NCBI RefSeq assembly: GCF_014638005.1
Contig: NZ_BMFG01000014.1
Span: 1-44,452, forward strand
Source: Flavobacterium orientale
GTDB lineage: Bacteria; Bacteroidota; Bacteroidia; Flavobacteriales; Flavobacteriaceae
DNA length: 44,452 bases
Direction: 5' to 3'
Shown: one piece after another, positions 33,148 through 42,250 of the stretch
Numbering within the stretch: position 1 is the stretch's first letter
Layout: each line of letters starts with the position of its first letter
The notes under the pieces: model-generated
Database searches by the model: none
Told to the model about the DNA's origin: nothing
Seen by the model: only the letters and a program-made list of their open reading frames with translations
Position numbers and translations under genes: made by a program

Positions 33148-34152
33148 ATGGATTCACTCAGTCAAATCGTTCTCGGTGCCGCAGTCGGAAACCAATTGCT
33201 CGGCAAAAAGATGGGCAACAAAGCCATTCTATACGGTGCCATCATTGGAACGATACCTGATTTAGATGTGCTTTATGGTAAGTTTATAGATCCGTTGACC
33301 GCTACTGATATTCATCGTGGATTTAGTCATTCACTAGTGTTTTTTCTAATTCTTTCACCCATTTTAGGATGGATTTTACAAAAAGTAGAACATAAACAGA
33401 AAGTGAATTTCAAAGAAGCAACGTTGTTCTCCTATTTAATTTTACAGACACATGCATTGCTGGATTTGTTTACTACATGGGGGACCCAGCTACTTTGGCC
33501 GTTGGAAACACGATTTTCATTGCAATCTATTTTTGTGATAGATCCGCTTTATACCTTACCGTTTTTGTTCTTTCTAATTCTTTCGATGAAGAAAAAGAAA
33601 CAAGACACAAAAAGAATGTTTTGGAATAGAACGGGATTAATTGTGAGTACATCCTATCTGTTTTTGACCTTAATAGTACAATCCATTGTCTTGCAAAAAT
33701 TTGAAAAACAACTAGAGCAAAACAAGATTAGTTATCAGGAAATTGTGGTGAAACCATCGCCATTCAACATTATTTTGTGGACAACCAATGTCAAAGTTAC
33801 TAACGGTTATTACATTGGCGATTATTCGTTTTTTGATACAAAACCCATCCAATTTCAATTCATCCCTACGCAAAAAGAAATGATTGACAACATCGAAGAT
33901 GCCGCCGTTATCAAACAATTAAAACGAATCTCAGAAGGTTGGTACTGCATCACCCAAAAAGAAAACCAACTCCTTTTCAATGATTTGCGGTTTGGTGTGA
34001 TGAATACAGATTCAACTGATTTTCAATTTTCATTCAGTTATCAAATTACTGAAGAAAAAGGGGAGGTCAAAGCGATGGAATTACCAAATAAAAATCGAGA
34101 ACAAGCTAAGAAATTGTTGGGGAAATTATGGGTGAGGTTGTGGGGGAATTAG
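33148..34152 (+). CDS. DUF457 (YdjM-like) membrane-bound metal-dependent hydrolase
   Basis: 334 residues. The N-terminal half has four or so membrane segments and the family's putative metal ligands: MDSLSQIVLGAAVG, IGTIPDLDVLYG (35-46), DIHRGFSHSLVFF (54-66), and a later HALLDLFTTWGTQLLWP. The C-terminal third (about 190-334) is soluble and probably faces the periplasm or cytoplasm. Homologues are annotated as metal-dependent hydrolases, though activity is poorly studied. It is followed by a large nested palindrome. Confidence 0.87.
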   Translation: MDSLSQIVLGAAVGNQLLGKKMGNKAILYGAIIGTIPDLDVLYGKFIDPLTATDIHRGFSHSLVFFLILSPILGWILQKVEHKQKVNFKEATLFSYLILQTHALLDLFTTWGTQLLWPLETRFSLQSIFVIDPLYTLPFLFFLILSMKKKKQDTKRMFWNRTGLIVSTSYLFLTLIVQSIVLQKFEKQLEQNKISYQEIVVKPSPFNIILWTTNVKVTNGYYIGDYSFFDTKPIQFQFIPTQKEMIDNIEDAAVIKQLKRISEGWYCITQKENQLLFNDLRFGVMNTDSTDFQFSFSYQITEEKGEVKAMELPNKNREQAKKLLGKLWVRLWGN

Positions 34153-34191
34153 TAAATGATTGTAAAAGCTTAATAAAACTAGATTTTTTTT

Positions 34192-34321
34192 ACCACATAG
34201 ACACATAGTTTTATAAACTTACAGGAGACGCTTCGCTTAGTTTTAGGAAACATAGCTATGTGTTTCTTTAATTGAGCGAAGCGTCTTTAAAGAACTATGA
34301 AAATCTATGTATCTATGTGGT
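34192..34321. repeat. Nested palindromic element
   Basis: Three inverted-repeat pairs are nested in 130 bp between convergent genes. The outer arms are ACCACATAGACACATAG (34192-34208) and its inverse at 34305-34321 with one mismatch; the middle arms are AGACGCTTCGCT (34226-34237) with a perfect inverse at 34275-34286; the inner arms are GAAACATAG (34247-34255) with CTATGTGTTTC (34256-34266). The outer arms are themselves octamer tandems (CTATGTnn). It could be a miniature mobile element or a REP-like transcription end. I recall similar flavobacterial sequences. Confidence 0.8.
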
Positions 34322-34402
34322 TAAATTATTACGATTATGAAAACAATCAAATTTGTTTTATTCCACCTAAAGAGTTATGTTAATAAAACCAATTATTAAT
34401 TT

Positions 34403-34813
34403 CTACTGCATAAACCGCACCTCACTAATCTTACCATCCGTAATGGTATAAACCGCAATCGCATACAGTTTGGGTTCCGATTTCATAAAGACAACTTCTT
34501 CATGGTCGATGACTTTGTTGTTCAACACAATTCGGTTTACTAATTTACAATGCAAATCGGGTAATTGATTGAACATCGCCGTATATTCTTCTCGCATCTT
34601 CGCCTTTCCTTCATACAAAAGTTGATCGGGAAAAGTATATACTTTTACATTTTCACTGTAAGGTTTCAAAAAAGCTTCAATGTCACGTTTGTTGTAACCA
34701 TCCAATTGTTCTTGGGCTAGGGCAGTGGCTTCTTTTTCTATGGAGGATTTGTCTTGGGCTACAGCATAAGATACACTGAAGAATACAAACGTAATCAAAA
34801 GTAAATTTTTCAT
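34403..34813 (-). CDS. Exported NTF2-like (SnoaL-type) protein
   Basis: 136 residues with a signal peptide (MKNLLLITFVFFSVSYAVAQ). The mature part follows the SnoaL/NTF2-like pattern: a helix with LDGYNKRDIEAFLKPYSENV, then FPDQLLYEGKAKMREEYTAMF, and a last strand ISEVRFMQ. Such cone-shaped folds bind small hydrophobic ligands; the role here is unknown. It starts 13 bp after the stop of the tiny basic protein on the same strand. Confidence 0.83.
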   Translation of the reverse strand: MKNLLLITFVFFSVSYAVAQDKSSIEKEATALAQEQLDGYNKRDIEAFLKPYSENVKVYTFPDQLLYEGKAKMREEYTAMFNQLPDLHCKLVNRIVLNNKVIDHEEVVFMKSEPKLYAIAVYTITDGKISEVRFMQ

Positions 34814-34826
34814 AGCAATGATTTAA

Positions 34827-34979
34827 TTAGTTAGTGGTTTCATTCTCATCACTAGTAAACTTCCGAACAATGGCTTTCAATTTCTCTTTTCTCGCCATTT
34901 CCTTTTGTTTCTTTTTGGCTTGTTCCTTGTGCAACTTGTCGTTGTGTATTTTGATATTTTTCGGATTATTTCTTCCCAT
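34827..34979 (-). CDS. Small basic protein (50 residues)
   Basis: The frame encodes 50 residues starting MGRNNPKNIKIHNDKLHKEQ, with about one third Lys/Arg and no hydrophobic segment. I recall very similar short basic proteins in other flavobacteria. It lies 13 bp upstream of the NTF2-like gene and probably shares its mRNA. High charge and amphipathic helix suggest RNA or DNA binding, but this is only inferred from composition. Confidence 0.7.
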   Translation of the reverse strand: MGRNNPKNIKIHNDKLHKEQAKKKQKEMARKEKLKAIVRKFTSDENETTN

Positions 34980-35279
34980 TTGTGAAGTGTTTAATTGGAT
35001 ATAAATATAAATATAATTTCGTAAGAAAAATTCAATTTTAATTATAAATAATGCTAAAAAATAACAAATTTATTTGCGTATGTTAATTTATTTGTTAATT
35101 TTATTGCCCTTTCCTGAAACAATTTAACAAATTATTAGATAATTCTCACTTTATTAAGTGAAAACTTCTGTATTTAACTATTGTTTAATTTAAAATTTTT
35201 AATCAAAAGAATTAAAAATTTACTGCCTCTCCTACTTATTATTTCCACTAATAATATGGTGTATCTAAACCCTATTATT
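34980..35279 (+). promoter_or_regulatory. Leader region of the giant T9SS surface-protein gene
   Basis: This 300-bp AT-rich gap has no gene. It contains two hairpins: TCACTT (35146-35151) with AAGTGA (35156-35161), and a perfect 11-bp pair AAATTTTTAAT (35193-35203) with ATTAAAAATTT (35211-35221). The phrase TAAACCCTAT just before the ATG also occurs in the leader of the second surface gene (near 42494). No consensus -7 box is clear. Confidence 0.5.
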
Positions 35280-38200
35280 ATGAAACAAAAAAGACAATTT
35301 CAGAATGAATTACGTCATGTGATACCAATAAAAAATTGGTTAACAACTAATTCTCGTTTTCAATCGGCTTTCTTAACGATGAAAACAATTTGTACTACAC
35401 TTATTGTAGTTATTACACTCATGGCAACTCATGAAACAAAAGCACAAATTGTTTCGGGAGCAGCTTTAAAAGCCAATTTCGGTATTGATGCTGACGTCTA
35501 TGCCAACAGGCTTCAATTTGGAAATTTAGCCGGTCCGATTGGAACAGATGACTGGTTTGCGAACCCTTCATTATGGCCTGGTTCAGGTCTCGGAGTAATT
35601 GATGTCACAAATGCCGCAGGTATTAAAGCATCTATTCTTGCAAATAACAATTTCTCTTTTGAGAAAAGAATGTCAGTACCTTATAATACAATTCTGGGTA
35701 CCAACATATGGATTGATGCCGTTTATGCTAGAGATAATAATTCATCGCAAGGTAATAGTGATGCGACCTCTTTTAGTGGTAACTCAAATAAAAATGGCGA
35801 TGATCCTACAACTTGGTCACTAGGTAGTGGTGGATCTCCTCCAAAAAATGACTTAATCGATGTGTTTGGTTATTTGAGAAGAGACATCTCTCCGGCAGCA
35901 TTGGCTCAATCACCTACCGGAATTTTATGGGGGTTTGGTGGTGCAACAACAGTATCTGCAGATGGTAATTCGCATACAGATTTTGAATTTTTTAGAAGAG
36001 AAGTTACTTATAATGGGAACGCTTTAGTTAACGCAGGTCCAAATGCCGGTCATACAGCTTGGGTTTTTGAACCTGATGGAAGTATCGATATTCCGGGTGA
36101 TATTTTAGTTGCCGTTGATTTTGCAAATGGGGGGGCTAATCCACAAGCAAGTGTACGAATTTGGATGTCGAGTGCAGATATTGCAAATTTTAATTCACGA
36201 CCAAATCGACCATTTAGTCTTACAGGAACTTTTGATCAAGGGAATGGTTCAGGTGTATTTGGATACGCAGGTATAACCACAAAAGATCCAACAGCAGAAG
36301 CTACAGTATTTGCTGTTGTAAATGTAACCGCTCCAACGCTCGGAGCTCCTTGGGGAAGCCAAGAAGGAAATGCAGCTTATTTTGATGACATGAAAGCGTT
36401 ACAGTTTGCGGAATTTGGAATTAACTTAACTGCTTTAGGTCTTGATAGTAGATCAAACGATGATGGACCTTGTAATAATTTACTAGGTAGTTTATTAGTG
36501 AAAACGAGATCTTCTGCTTCTTTTACGGCAGAATTAAAAGACTTTTCCGGACCATTTTTATTTGGAAACATAACGGATGTTGATGTTACGGCAAACGCAA
36601 GTAATGAAGTAACGTGTACCAATCCAACGGCTACTTTAACAGCAACAAATGTTACTCCGCCGGGAGCTTCTATTAAGTGGTATGGGCCTTCACCTGGTCC
36701 GGGTCAATTAGGACCTGAATTAGTTGGAAATGCTCCTGTAGTTTCTAATCCCGGAGTTTATACGGTTAGAGCAAGTGCAGGTCCTGTTGGCTGTTTTGCA
36801 GAAGATACAGTGACGGTTACAGAAAATAAGACACCGCCAAACGCAAATGCAGGAGCGGATAAAGAACTAACTTGTACAGTAACCTCAATTGCATTAAGCG
36901 GTGCTTCAACAACCCCTGGAGCAACTTTTGCTTGGGTGGCTAGCAATGGCGGAAACATTGTTTCAGGAGCTAATACAGCTACACCAACCGTGAATGCAGC
37001 GGGAACCTATACTTTAACAGTAACAAACCCAGCAAACGGTTGTACGGCTACTGATGTGGCATTAGTTACCTTAGATAACACACCGCCAAACGCAAATGCA
37101 GGAGCGGATAAAGAACTAACATGTACAGTGACATCAATTGCACTGAGTGGTGCTTCAACCACACCGGGAGCAACATTTGCTTGGATAGCCAGCAATGGCG
37201 GAAACATTGTTTCAGGAGCTAACACAGCTACGCCAACAGTAAATGCGGCTGGAACGTATACCTTAACGGTAACAAACCCTGCAAATGGTTGTACAGCTAC
37301 AGATGTAGCTTTGGTTACTATGAATAACACACCGCCAAACGCTAATGCGGGAGCTGATAAAGAACTTACTTGTACTGTAACTTCAATTGCATTGAGTGGT
37401 TCTTCAACAACCCCTGGAGCAACATTTGCTTGGGTAGCTAGCGATGGCGGAAACATTGTTTCAGGAGCTAATACAGCTACACCAACCGTGAATGCAGCAG
37501 GAACCTATACTTTAACAGTAACAAACCCTGCAAATGGATGTACGACTACTGATATAGCTCTAGTTACTTTAAATAACACACCACCAAACGCAAATGCTGG
37601 AGCGGATAAAGAACTAACATGTACAGTAACCTCAATTGCATTAAGCGGTGCTTCAACCACACCGGGAGCAACTTTTGCTTGGGTGGCTAGTAACGGAGGA
37701 AACATTGTTTCTGGTGCAAATACAGCTACACCAACTGTGAATGCAGCGGGAACATATACTTTAACAGTAACAAACCCTGCAAATGGATGTACGGCTACTG
37801 ATATAGCTCTAGTTACTTTAAATAACACACCACCAAACGCTAATGCGGGTGCTGACAAAGAACTAACTTGTATAGTAACTTCAATTGCATTGAGTGGTTC
37901 TTCAACCACACCGGGAGCAACATTTGCTTGGATAGCTAGCAATGGCGGAAACATTGTTTCAGGAGCAAATACAGCGACACCAACAGTGAATGCGGCGGGT
38001 ACCTATACCTTAACGGTAACAAATCCGGCTAACGGTTGTACGGCTACAGATGTTGCATTGGTAACATTTGATGGTAATCTTCCTAATGCAAATGCAGGAG
38101 CGGATAAAGAACTAACATGTACAGTAACCTCAATTGCATTAAGCGGTTCTTCAACAACCCCTGGAGCAACATTTGCTTGGGTAGCAAGTAATGGTGGAAA

Positions 38201-40994
38201 CATTGTTTCAGGAGCTAATACAGCTACACCAACCGTGAATGCAGCAGGTACATATACTTTAACGGTAACAAACCCTGCAAATGGATGTACGGCTACTGAT
38301 GTAGCATTAGTTACCCTAGATAACACACCTCCTAACGCAAATGCAGGAGCGGATAAAGAACTAACGTGTACAGTAACGTCAATTGCACTAAGCGGTTCTT
38401 CAACCACACCGGGAGCAACATTTGCTTGGGTGGCTAGTAATGGAGGAAACATTGTTTCAGGAGCTAATACGGCTACACCAACCGTGAATGCAGCTGGAAC
38501 CTATACTTTAACGGTAACAAACCCGGCAAATGGATGTACGGCTACTGATGTGGCATTAGTTACTTTGAACAACACACCGCCAAACGCAAATGCTGGAGCG
38601 GATAAAGAACTTACTTGTACAGTAACATCAATTGCACTAAGCGGTTCTTCAACAACACCGGGAGCAACTTTTGCTTGGGTGGCTAGTAACGGAGGAAACA
38701 TTGTTTCAGGTGCAAATACAGCTACACCAACCGTGAATGCAGCAGGAACCTATACTTTAACAGTAACAAACCCGGCAAATGGATGTACGGCTACTGATAT
38801 AGCTCTAGTTACTTTAAATAACACACCACCAAACGCAAATGCGGGTGCGGACAAAGAACTAACTTGTATAGTAACTTCAATTGCATTAAGCGGTTCTTCA
38901 ACCACGCCTGGAGCAACATTTGCTTGGATAGCTAGCAATGGCGGAAACATTGTTTCAGGAGCAAATACAGCGACACCAACAGTGAATGCGGCGGGTACAT
39001 ATACTTTAACAGTAACAAATCCGGCTAACGGTTGTACGGCTACAGATGTAGCATTGGTAACACTTGATGGTAATCTTCCTAATGCAAATGCTGGAGCGGA
39101 TAAGGAACTTACTTGTACAGTAACCTCAATTGCATTAAGCGGTTCTTCAACTACGCCGGGAGCAACTTTTGCTTGGGTGGCTAGTAATGGAGGGAATATC
39201 GTTTCAGGAGCTAATACAGCTACACCAACCGTGAATGGGGCAGGTACATATACTTTAACAGTAACAAACCCTGCAAATGGATGTACGGCTACTGATGTGG
39301 CATTAGTTACCCTAGATAACACACCACCAAACGCTAATGCGGGAGCTGATAAAGAACTTACTTGTACAGTTGCATCAATTGCATTAAGCGGTTCTTCAAC
39401 TACACCGGGAGCAACATTTGCTTGGATAGCCAGCAATGGCGGAAACATTGTTTCAGGAGCTAACACAGCTACACCAACAGTGAATGCAGCTGGAACCTAT
39501 ACTTTAACGGTAACAAACCCGGCAAATGGTTGTACAGCTACAGATGTAGCTTTGGTTACTATAAATAACACACCGCCAAACGCAAATGCAGGAGCGGATA
39601 AAGAACTAACATGTACAGTAACCTCAATTGCATTAAGCGGTTCTTCAACAACACCGGGAGCAACTTTTGCTTGGGTGGCTAGTAACGGAGGAAACATTGT
39701 TTCAGGAGCTAACACAGCTACACCAACAGTGAATGCAGCAGGTACATATACTTTAACAGTAACAAACCCTGCAAATGGATGTACAGCTACTGATGTAGCC
39801 TTAGTTACTTTAAATAACACACCGCCAAACGCAAATGCAGGAGCGGATAAGGAATTGAATTGTACTTCAAAATCAGTAAGTTTAAGTGGCTCTTCAACAA
39901 CACCTGGTGCAACGTTTGCATGGGTAGCAAGTAATGGAGGTAATATCGCTTTTGGAGCTGATACGGCAACGCCTACCGTAGATGCAGCTGGAACGTATAC
40001 ATTAACAGTTACTAATCCTGATAATGGATGTACCGCTACTGATGTTGCATTGGTTACTTTAAATAACACACCACCAAATGCAAATGCGGGAGATGATGCT
40101 CAAATTTCGTGTGATACTTCTACAGTACAGTTATCAGGATCTTCAACTACTGTGAATGTTAGTTTCTCTTGGTCTACATTAGATGGAAACATAGTTTCCG
40201 GTGCAGATACAGCGACTCCAACTGTGGATATGGAAGGAACATATGTTCTTACAGTTACCGATTTATCAAATGGATGTACGACACAAGATGAGGTAGTGGT
40301 TACAAGACCGGAATGTGAATTCTTTGATGGTTGTACTATTGGTTACTGGAAAAATCATCCGGGTAGCTGGTGCGGTAATTATAGTCCTGGTACAAAATAT
40401 GGAACGGTATTTACAAGTGCACCTAATAATATCAAAAACAAAACCTTTATGGAAGTGTTAAATTTAGGTGGGGGAGGTCCAGCTAATCTGGGAAGACAAT
40501 CAGTAGCGGCTTTACTTAATATTTGTCATGCATTTGTGAATTATGGAGAACCTTATTTAAATAATACACAGTTATTGATTACCACAGTAAACAATGCATT
40601 TGCTTCCAACGGAAATGCTACAGGAAATTTAGCTACAGCATTAGATGATTTAAACAATGCAGGTTGTTCAATAGATGCACATAACAATCCTATAGATCCA
40701 ATTCAATTTAGAACTGAGGCAACTATAGGAAGAGATTTGTTTGATATTTATCCGGTTCCTTTCCAAGAAGAGATTTCAATCAAATATAATTTTGATTATA
40801 AATCAAAAGTAACCATTGAGATTTTTGATTATAGAGGTATTTTGGTTTATAAATACCAAGATAGTAATGGTTATACTAATAAAGAGGAAAGTATAAATAT
40901 GCATTTTGCTCGAAACGAAGGACAATTGTTTATGGTGCGTGTGACCACAGACAAAGAATCAACAACAAAAACAATAATTAAAGCCAGAAAGTAA
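35280..40994 (+). CDS. Giant T9SS-secreted surface protein with 14 PKD-like repeats
   Basis: 1904 residues from the ATG at 35280. A very long signal peptide (hydrophobic core near 37-50, ending ETKAQ) precedes an N-terminal domain (about 58-470). Then come fourteen 83-residue PKD-like units, each with Cys in ELTC and NGC that may form a disulfide, a GCTIGYWKNH module, and a C-terminal T9SS type A sorting domain (DIYPVPFQEE...IIKARK). It should cross the outer membrane by the type IX system and be attached to the cell surface or released. It is a likely adhesin or gliding-type protein. Confidence 0.92.
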   Translation: MKQKRQFQNELRHVIPIKNWLTTNSRFQSAFLTMKTICTTLIVVITLMATHETKAQIVSGAALKANFGIDADVYANRLQFGNLAGPIGTDDWFANPSLWPGSGLGVIDVTNAAGIKASILANNNFSFEKRMSVPYNTILGTNIWIDAVYARDNNSSQGNSDATSFSGNSNKNGDDPTTWSLGSGGSPPKNDLIDVFGYLRRDISPAALAQSPTGILWGFGGATTVSADGNSHTDFEFFRREVTYNGNALVNAGPNAGHTAWVFEPDGSIDIPGDILVAVDFANGGANPQASVRIWMSSADIANFNSRPNRPFSLTGTFDQGNGSGVFGYAGITTKDPTAEATVFAVVNVTAPTLGAPWGSQEGNAAYFDDMKALQFAEFGINLTALGLDSRSNDDGPCNNLLGSLLVKTRSSASFTAELKDFSGPFLFGNITDVDVTANASNEVTCTNPTATLTATNVTPPGASIKWYGPSPGPGQLGPELVGNAPVVSNPGVYTVRASAGPVGCFAEDTVTVTENKTPPNANAGADKELTCTVTSIALSGASTTPGATFAWVASNGGNIVSGANTATPTVNAAGTYTLTVTNPANGCTATDVALVTLDNTPPNANAGADKELTCTVTSIALSGASTTPGATFAWIASNGGNIVSGANTATPTVNAAGTYTLTVTNPANGCTATDVALVTMNNTPPNANAGADKELTCTVTSIALSGSSTTPGATFAWVASDGGNIVSGANTATPTVNAAGTYTLTVTNPANGCTTTDIALVTLNNTPPNANAGADKELTCTVTSIALSGASTTPGATFAWVASNGGNIVSGANTATPTVNAAGTYTLTVTNPANGCTATDIALVTLNNTPPNANAGADKELTCIVTSIALSGSSTTPGATFAWIASNGGNIVSGANTATPTVNAAGTYTLTVTNPANGCTATDVALVTFDGNLPNANAGADKELTCTVTSIALSGSSTTPGATFAWVASNGGNIVSGANTATPTVNAAGTYTLTVTNPANGCTATDVALVTLDNTPPNANAGADKELTCTVTSIALSGSSTTPGATFAWVASNGGNIVSGANTATPTVNAAGTYTLTVTNPANGCTATDVALVTLNNTPPNANAGADKELTCTVTSIALSGSSTTPGATFAWVASNGGNIVSGANTATPTVNAAGTYTLTVTNPANGCTATDIALVTLNNTPPNANAGADKELTCIVTSIALSGSSTTPGATFAWIASNGGNIVSGANTATPTVNAAGTYTLTVTNPANGCTATDVALVTLDGNLPNANAGADKELTCTVTSIALSGSSTTPGATFAWVASNGGNIVSGANTATPTVNGAGTYTLTVTNPANGCTATDVALVTLDNTPPNANAGADKELTCTVASIALSGSSTTPGATFAWIASNGGNIVSGANTATPTVNAAGTYTLTVTNPANGCTATDVALVTINNTPPNANAGADKELTCTVTSIALSGSSTTPGATFAWVASNGGNIVSGANTATPTVNAAGTYTLTVTNPANGCTATDVALVTLNNTPPNANAGADKELNCTSKSVSLSGSSTTPGATFAWVASNGGNIAFGADTATPTVDAAGTYTLTVTNPDNGCTATDVALVTLNNTPPNANAGDDAQISCDTSTVQLSGSSTTVNVSFSWSTLDGNIVSGADTATPTVDMEGTYVLTVTDLSNGCTTQDEVVVTRPECEFFDGCTIGYWKNHPGSWCGNYSPGTKYGTVFTSAPNNIKNKTFMEVLNLGGGGPANLGRQSVAALLNICHAFVNYGEPYLNNTQLLITTVNNAFASNGNATGNLATALDDLNNAGCSIDAHNNPIDPIQFRTEATIGRDLFDIYPVPFQEEISIKYNFDYKSKVTIEIFDYRGILVYKYQDSNGYTNKEESINMHFARNEGQLFMVRVTTDKESTTKTIIKARK
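36828..40313 (+). repeat. Fourteen 249-bp tandem repeats in the surface-protein gene
   Basis: Units of exactly 249 bp (83 codons) begin NTPPNANAGADKEL. Units 1-12 are nearly identical in protein sequence; units 13 and 14 have diverged, and 14 is the most distant. Unit 5/6 and unit 9/10 share the same variants (CIVTS, WIAS, and GNLPN in place of NTPPN), spaced 996 bp (four units), showing a block duplication on top of the basic repeat. Confidence 0.95.
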
Positions 40995-41012
40995 GGTTGG
41001 TTTTGCAGGAAG

Positions 41013-41046
41013 GAGCCGTCAATTTTTATATTGACGGCTTCTTTAT
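41013..41046. terminator. Bidirectional terminator overlapping a coding 3' end
   Basis: GCCGTCAA (41015-41022) pairs with TTGACGGC (41031-41038), followed by a T-rich tail. The right arm and tail lie inside the last codons of the convergent DUF1543 gene, which ends at 41026. Confidence 0.85.
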
Positions 41047-41592
41047 TTTTAGATAGCCTATGTTGAGAATGTCTTCTTCTCGCGATTCATTCAATTTAAA
41101 AACTAGTTGAAACTTGTTTTTTGTTTCGTGTGATAAAAGTTCTTCAATGTTATAAATATCATCTACATCAATACCATATTTGTCATCAATGTGAGAGGTA
41201 GCTCCTGTAAAGCCACAATGCTTGTAAAAAGAAGTTTGTTTTGCTTTTTTAATTGCTGTAGCTTTATTGGTTGCAATAGTAACAACTTTATAATGAAACT
41301 CTTCAAATTCATTCGGCTTGTAACCACCAAGGTTGATGAAGAATAATTTTTCATTCATCGTAACACCTTCATTTCGGGGTGAGATTTTAACACTGTAATT
41401 TTCAACTTTTGAAATTCTTCTCCAAGCATCTATGTGAATATTTCCTTTAGCCTCAGGCCAAAAAGAATTCATTTCAGGAATTAAATCAGTAAGAGATTTT
41501 CCAATTCCAAAAAAAATATCGTGTTGTTCAGTTACTCTACCTGTTGGTTTAGCTCCTAGCATTACCATAAATAAATTGTGTTTTTCTTCCAT
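41026..41592 (-). CDS. DUF1543 family protein
   Basis: 188 residues, cytoplasmic. The N-terminal half (FMVMLGAKPTGRVTEQHDIF, then DLIPEMNSFWPEA and HIDAWR) and a second, weaker copy of the pattern (FFINLGGYKPNEFEEFHYK, then HIDDKYGIDVDDIYNI) match the two-part DUF1543 family of unknown function. Its terminal codons encode one arm of the terminator hairpin shared with the surface gene. It is probably monocistronic. Confidence 0.87.
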   Translation of the reverse strand: MEEKHNLFMVMLGAKPTGRVTEQHDIFFGIGKSLTDLIPEMNSFWPEAKGNIHIDAWRRISKVENYSVKISPRNEGVTMNEKLFFINLGGYKPNEFEEFHYKVVTIATNKATAIKKAKQTSFYKHCGFTGATSHIDDKYGIDVDDIYNIEELLSHETKNKFQLVFKLNESREEDILNIGYLKIKKPSI

Positions 41593-41639
41593 AAACCAAA
41601 AGTAGAAAAATAAATTGAGTAGAAATCATTCAAAAAAGA

Positions 41640-41647
41640 TAACTTTG
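41640..41647 (+). promoter_or_regulatory. -7 promoter box of the small lipoprotein gene
   Basis: TAACTTTG matches TAnnTTTG, with a TTG at 41615-41617 (22-bp spacer). The predicted start near 41654 lies after an upstream ATG at 41650, supporting translation from the ATG at 41698. Confidence 0.6.
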
Positions 41648-41697
41648 GCATGAGTATTGAAAAAGTAAATTTAGTAAGAATCATAAAGAAAAAAAGT

Positions 41698-42201
41698 ATG
41701 AAAAGAATTACGTTGATTTTAACTGTTATCGGGATGATAACGTTACAAAGTTGTGAAGGTCCGCAAGGAATTCCGGGAAGAGATGGTTATTCAGTCGAAG
41801 CTGAGGTTTTTGAAGTAACAAGAAATTTTTCTGCTTCAAACAATTACAGTAGCTTAATTCCGTTAAATCCACCTATTTTAGATTCAGATGTAGTTTTAGT
41901 TTATCTGTTATGGGATGTTGATGGAAATACCCCTATTTGGCGATTAATGCCTCAAACAGTGCAGTTAATTGAGGGTGATTTACAGTATAATTATGATTTT
42001 ACTCGCTTTGATGTAAACTTGTTTTTAGATTCAGCCGATTTCAATTTAGATATACTTGGTCCGCAATGGACACAAAACCAAACGTTCAGAATTGTTTTAG
42101 TTCCGGGATATTTCGGTTCAGCTAGAATGGATTTTTCAAACTATGAAGATGTAATGACAACGTTAGGTTTAAGTGAACGAAATGTTGTGAAAAAATTATA
42201 A
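41698..42201 (+). CDS. Lipoprotein with short collagen-like stub
   Basis: 167 residues from the ATG at 41698, which gives a lipoprotein signal (MKRITLILTVIGMITLQSC, Cys19) followed at once by EGPQGIPGRDG, a short Gly-X-Y collagen-like segment often seen at the start of Bacteroidetes surface lipoproteins. The remainder is beta-rich with many aromatic residues. An upstream in-frame ATG at 41650 would destroy the signal peptide. It has its own promoter and terminator. Function is unknown. Confidence 0.8.
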   Translation: MKRITLILTVIGMITLQSCEGPQGIPGRDGYSVEAEVFEVTRNFSASNNYSSLIPLNPPILDSDVVLVYLLWDVDGNTPIWRLMPQTVQLIEGDLQYNYDFTRFDVNLFLDSADFNLDILGPQWTQNQTFRIVLVPGYFGSARMDFSNYEDVMTTLGLSERNVVKKL

Positions 42202-42223
42202 GAATTAATTGATATTATTTTTT

Positions 42224-42250
42224 AAAAGAGGCGATTAGCCTCTTTTTTTG
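42224..42250 (+). terminator. Lipoprotein gene terminator
   Basis: AAGAGGC (42226-42232) pairs with GCCTCTT (42238-42244) around a 5-nt loop and is followed by a T-run. Confidence 0.88.

Noticed and set aside
36758..40069. Long open frames on the minus strand across the repeat region
   Set aside because: They recur with the 249-bp period and are by-products of the skewed codon use of the repeats on the plus strand. They lack start signals, promoters and sensible protein composition.
36828..40313. CRISPR array
   Set aside because: The periodic repeats are 249 bp, fully coding and lack unique spacers; no cas genes are present.
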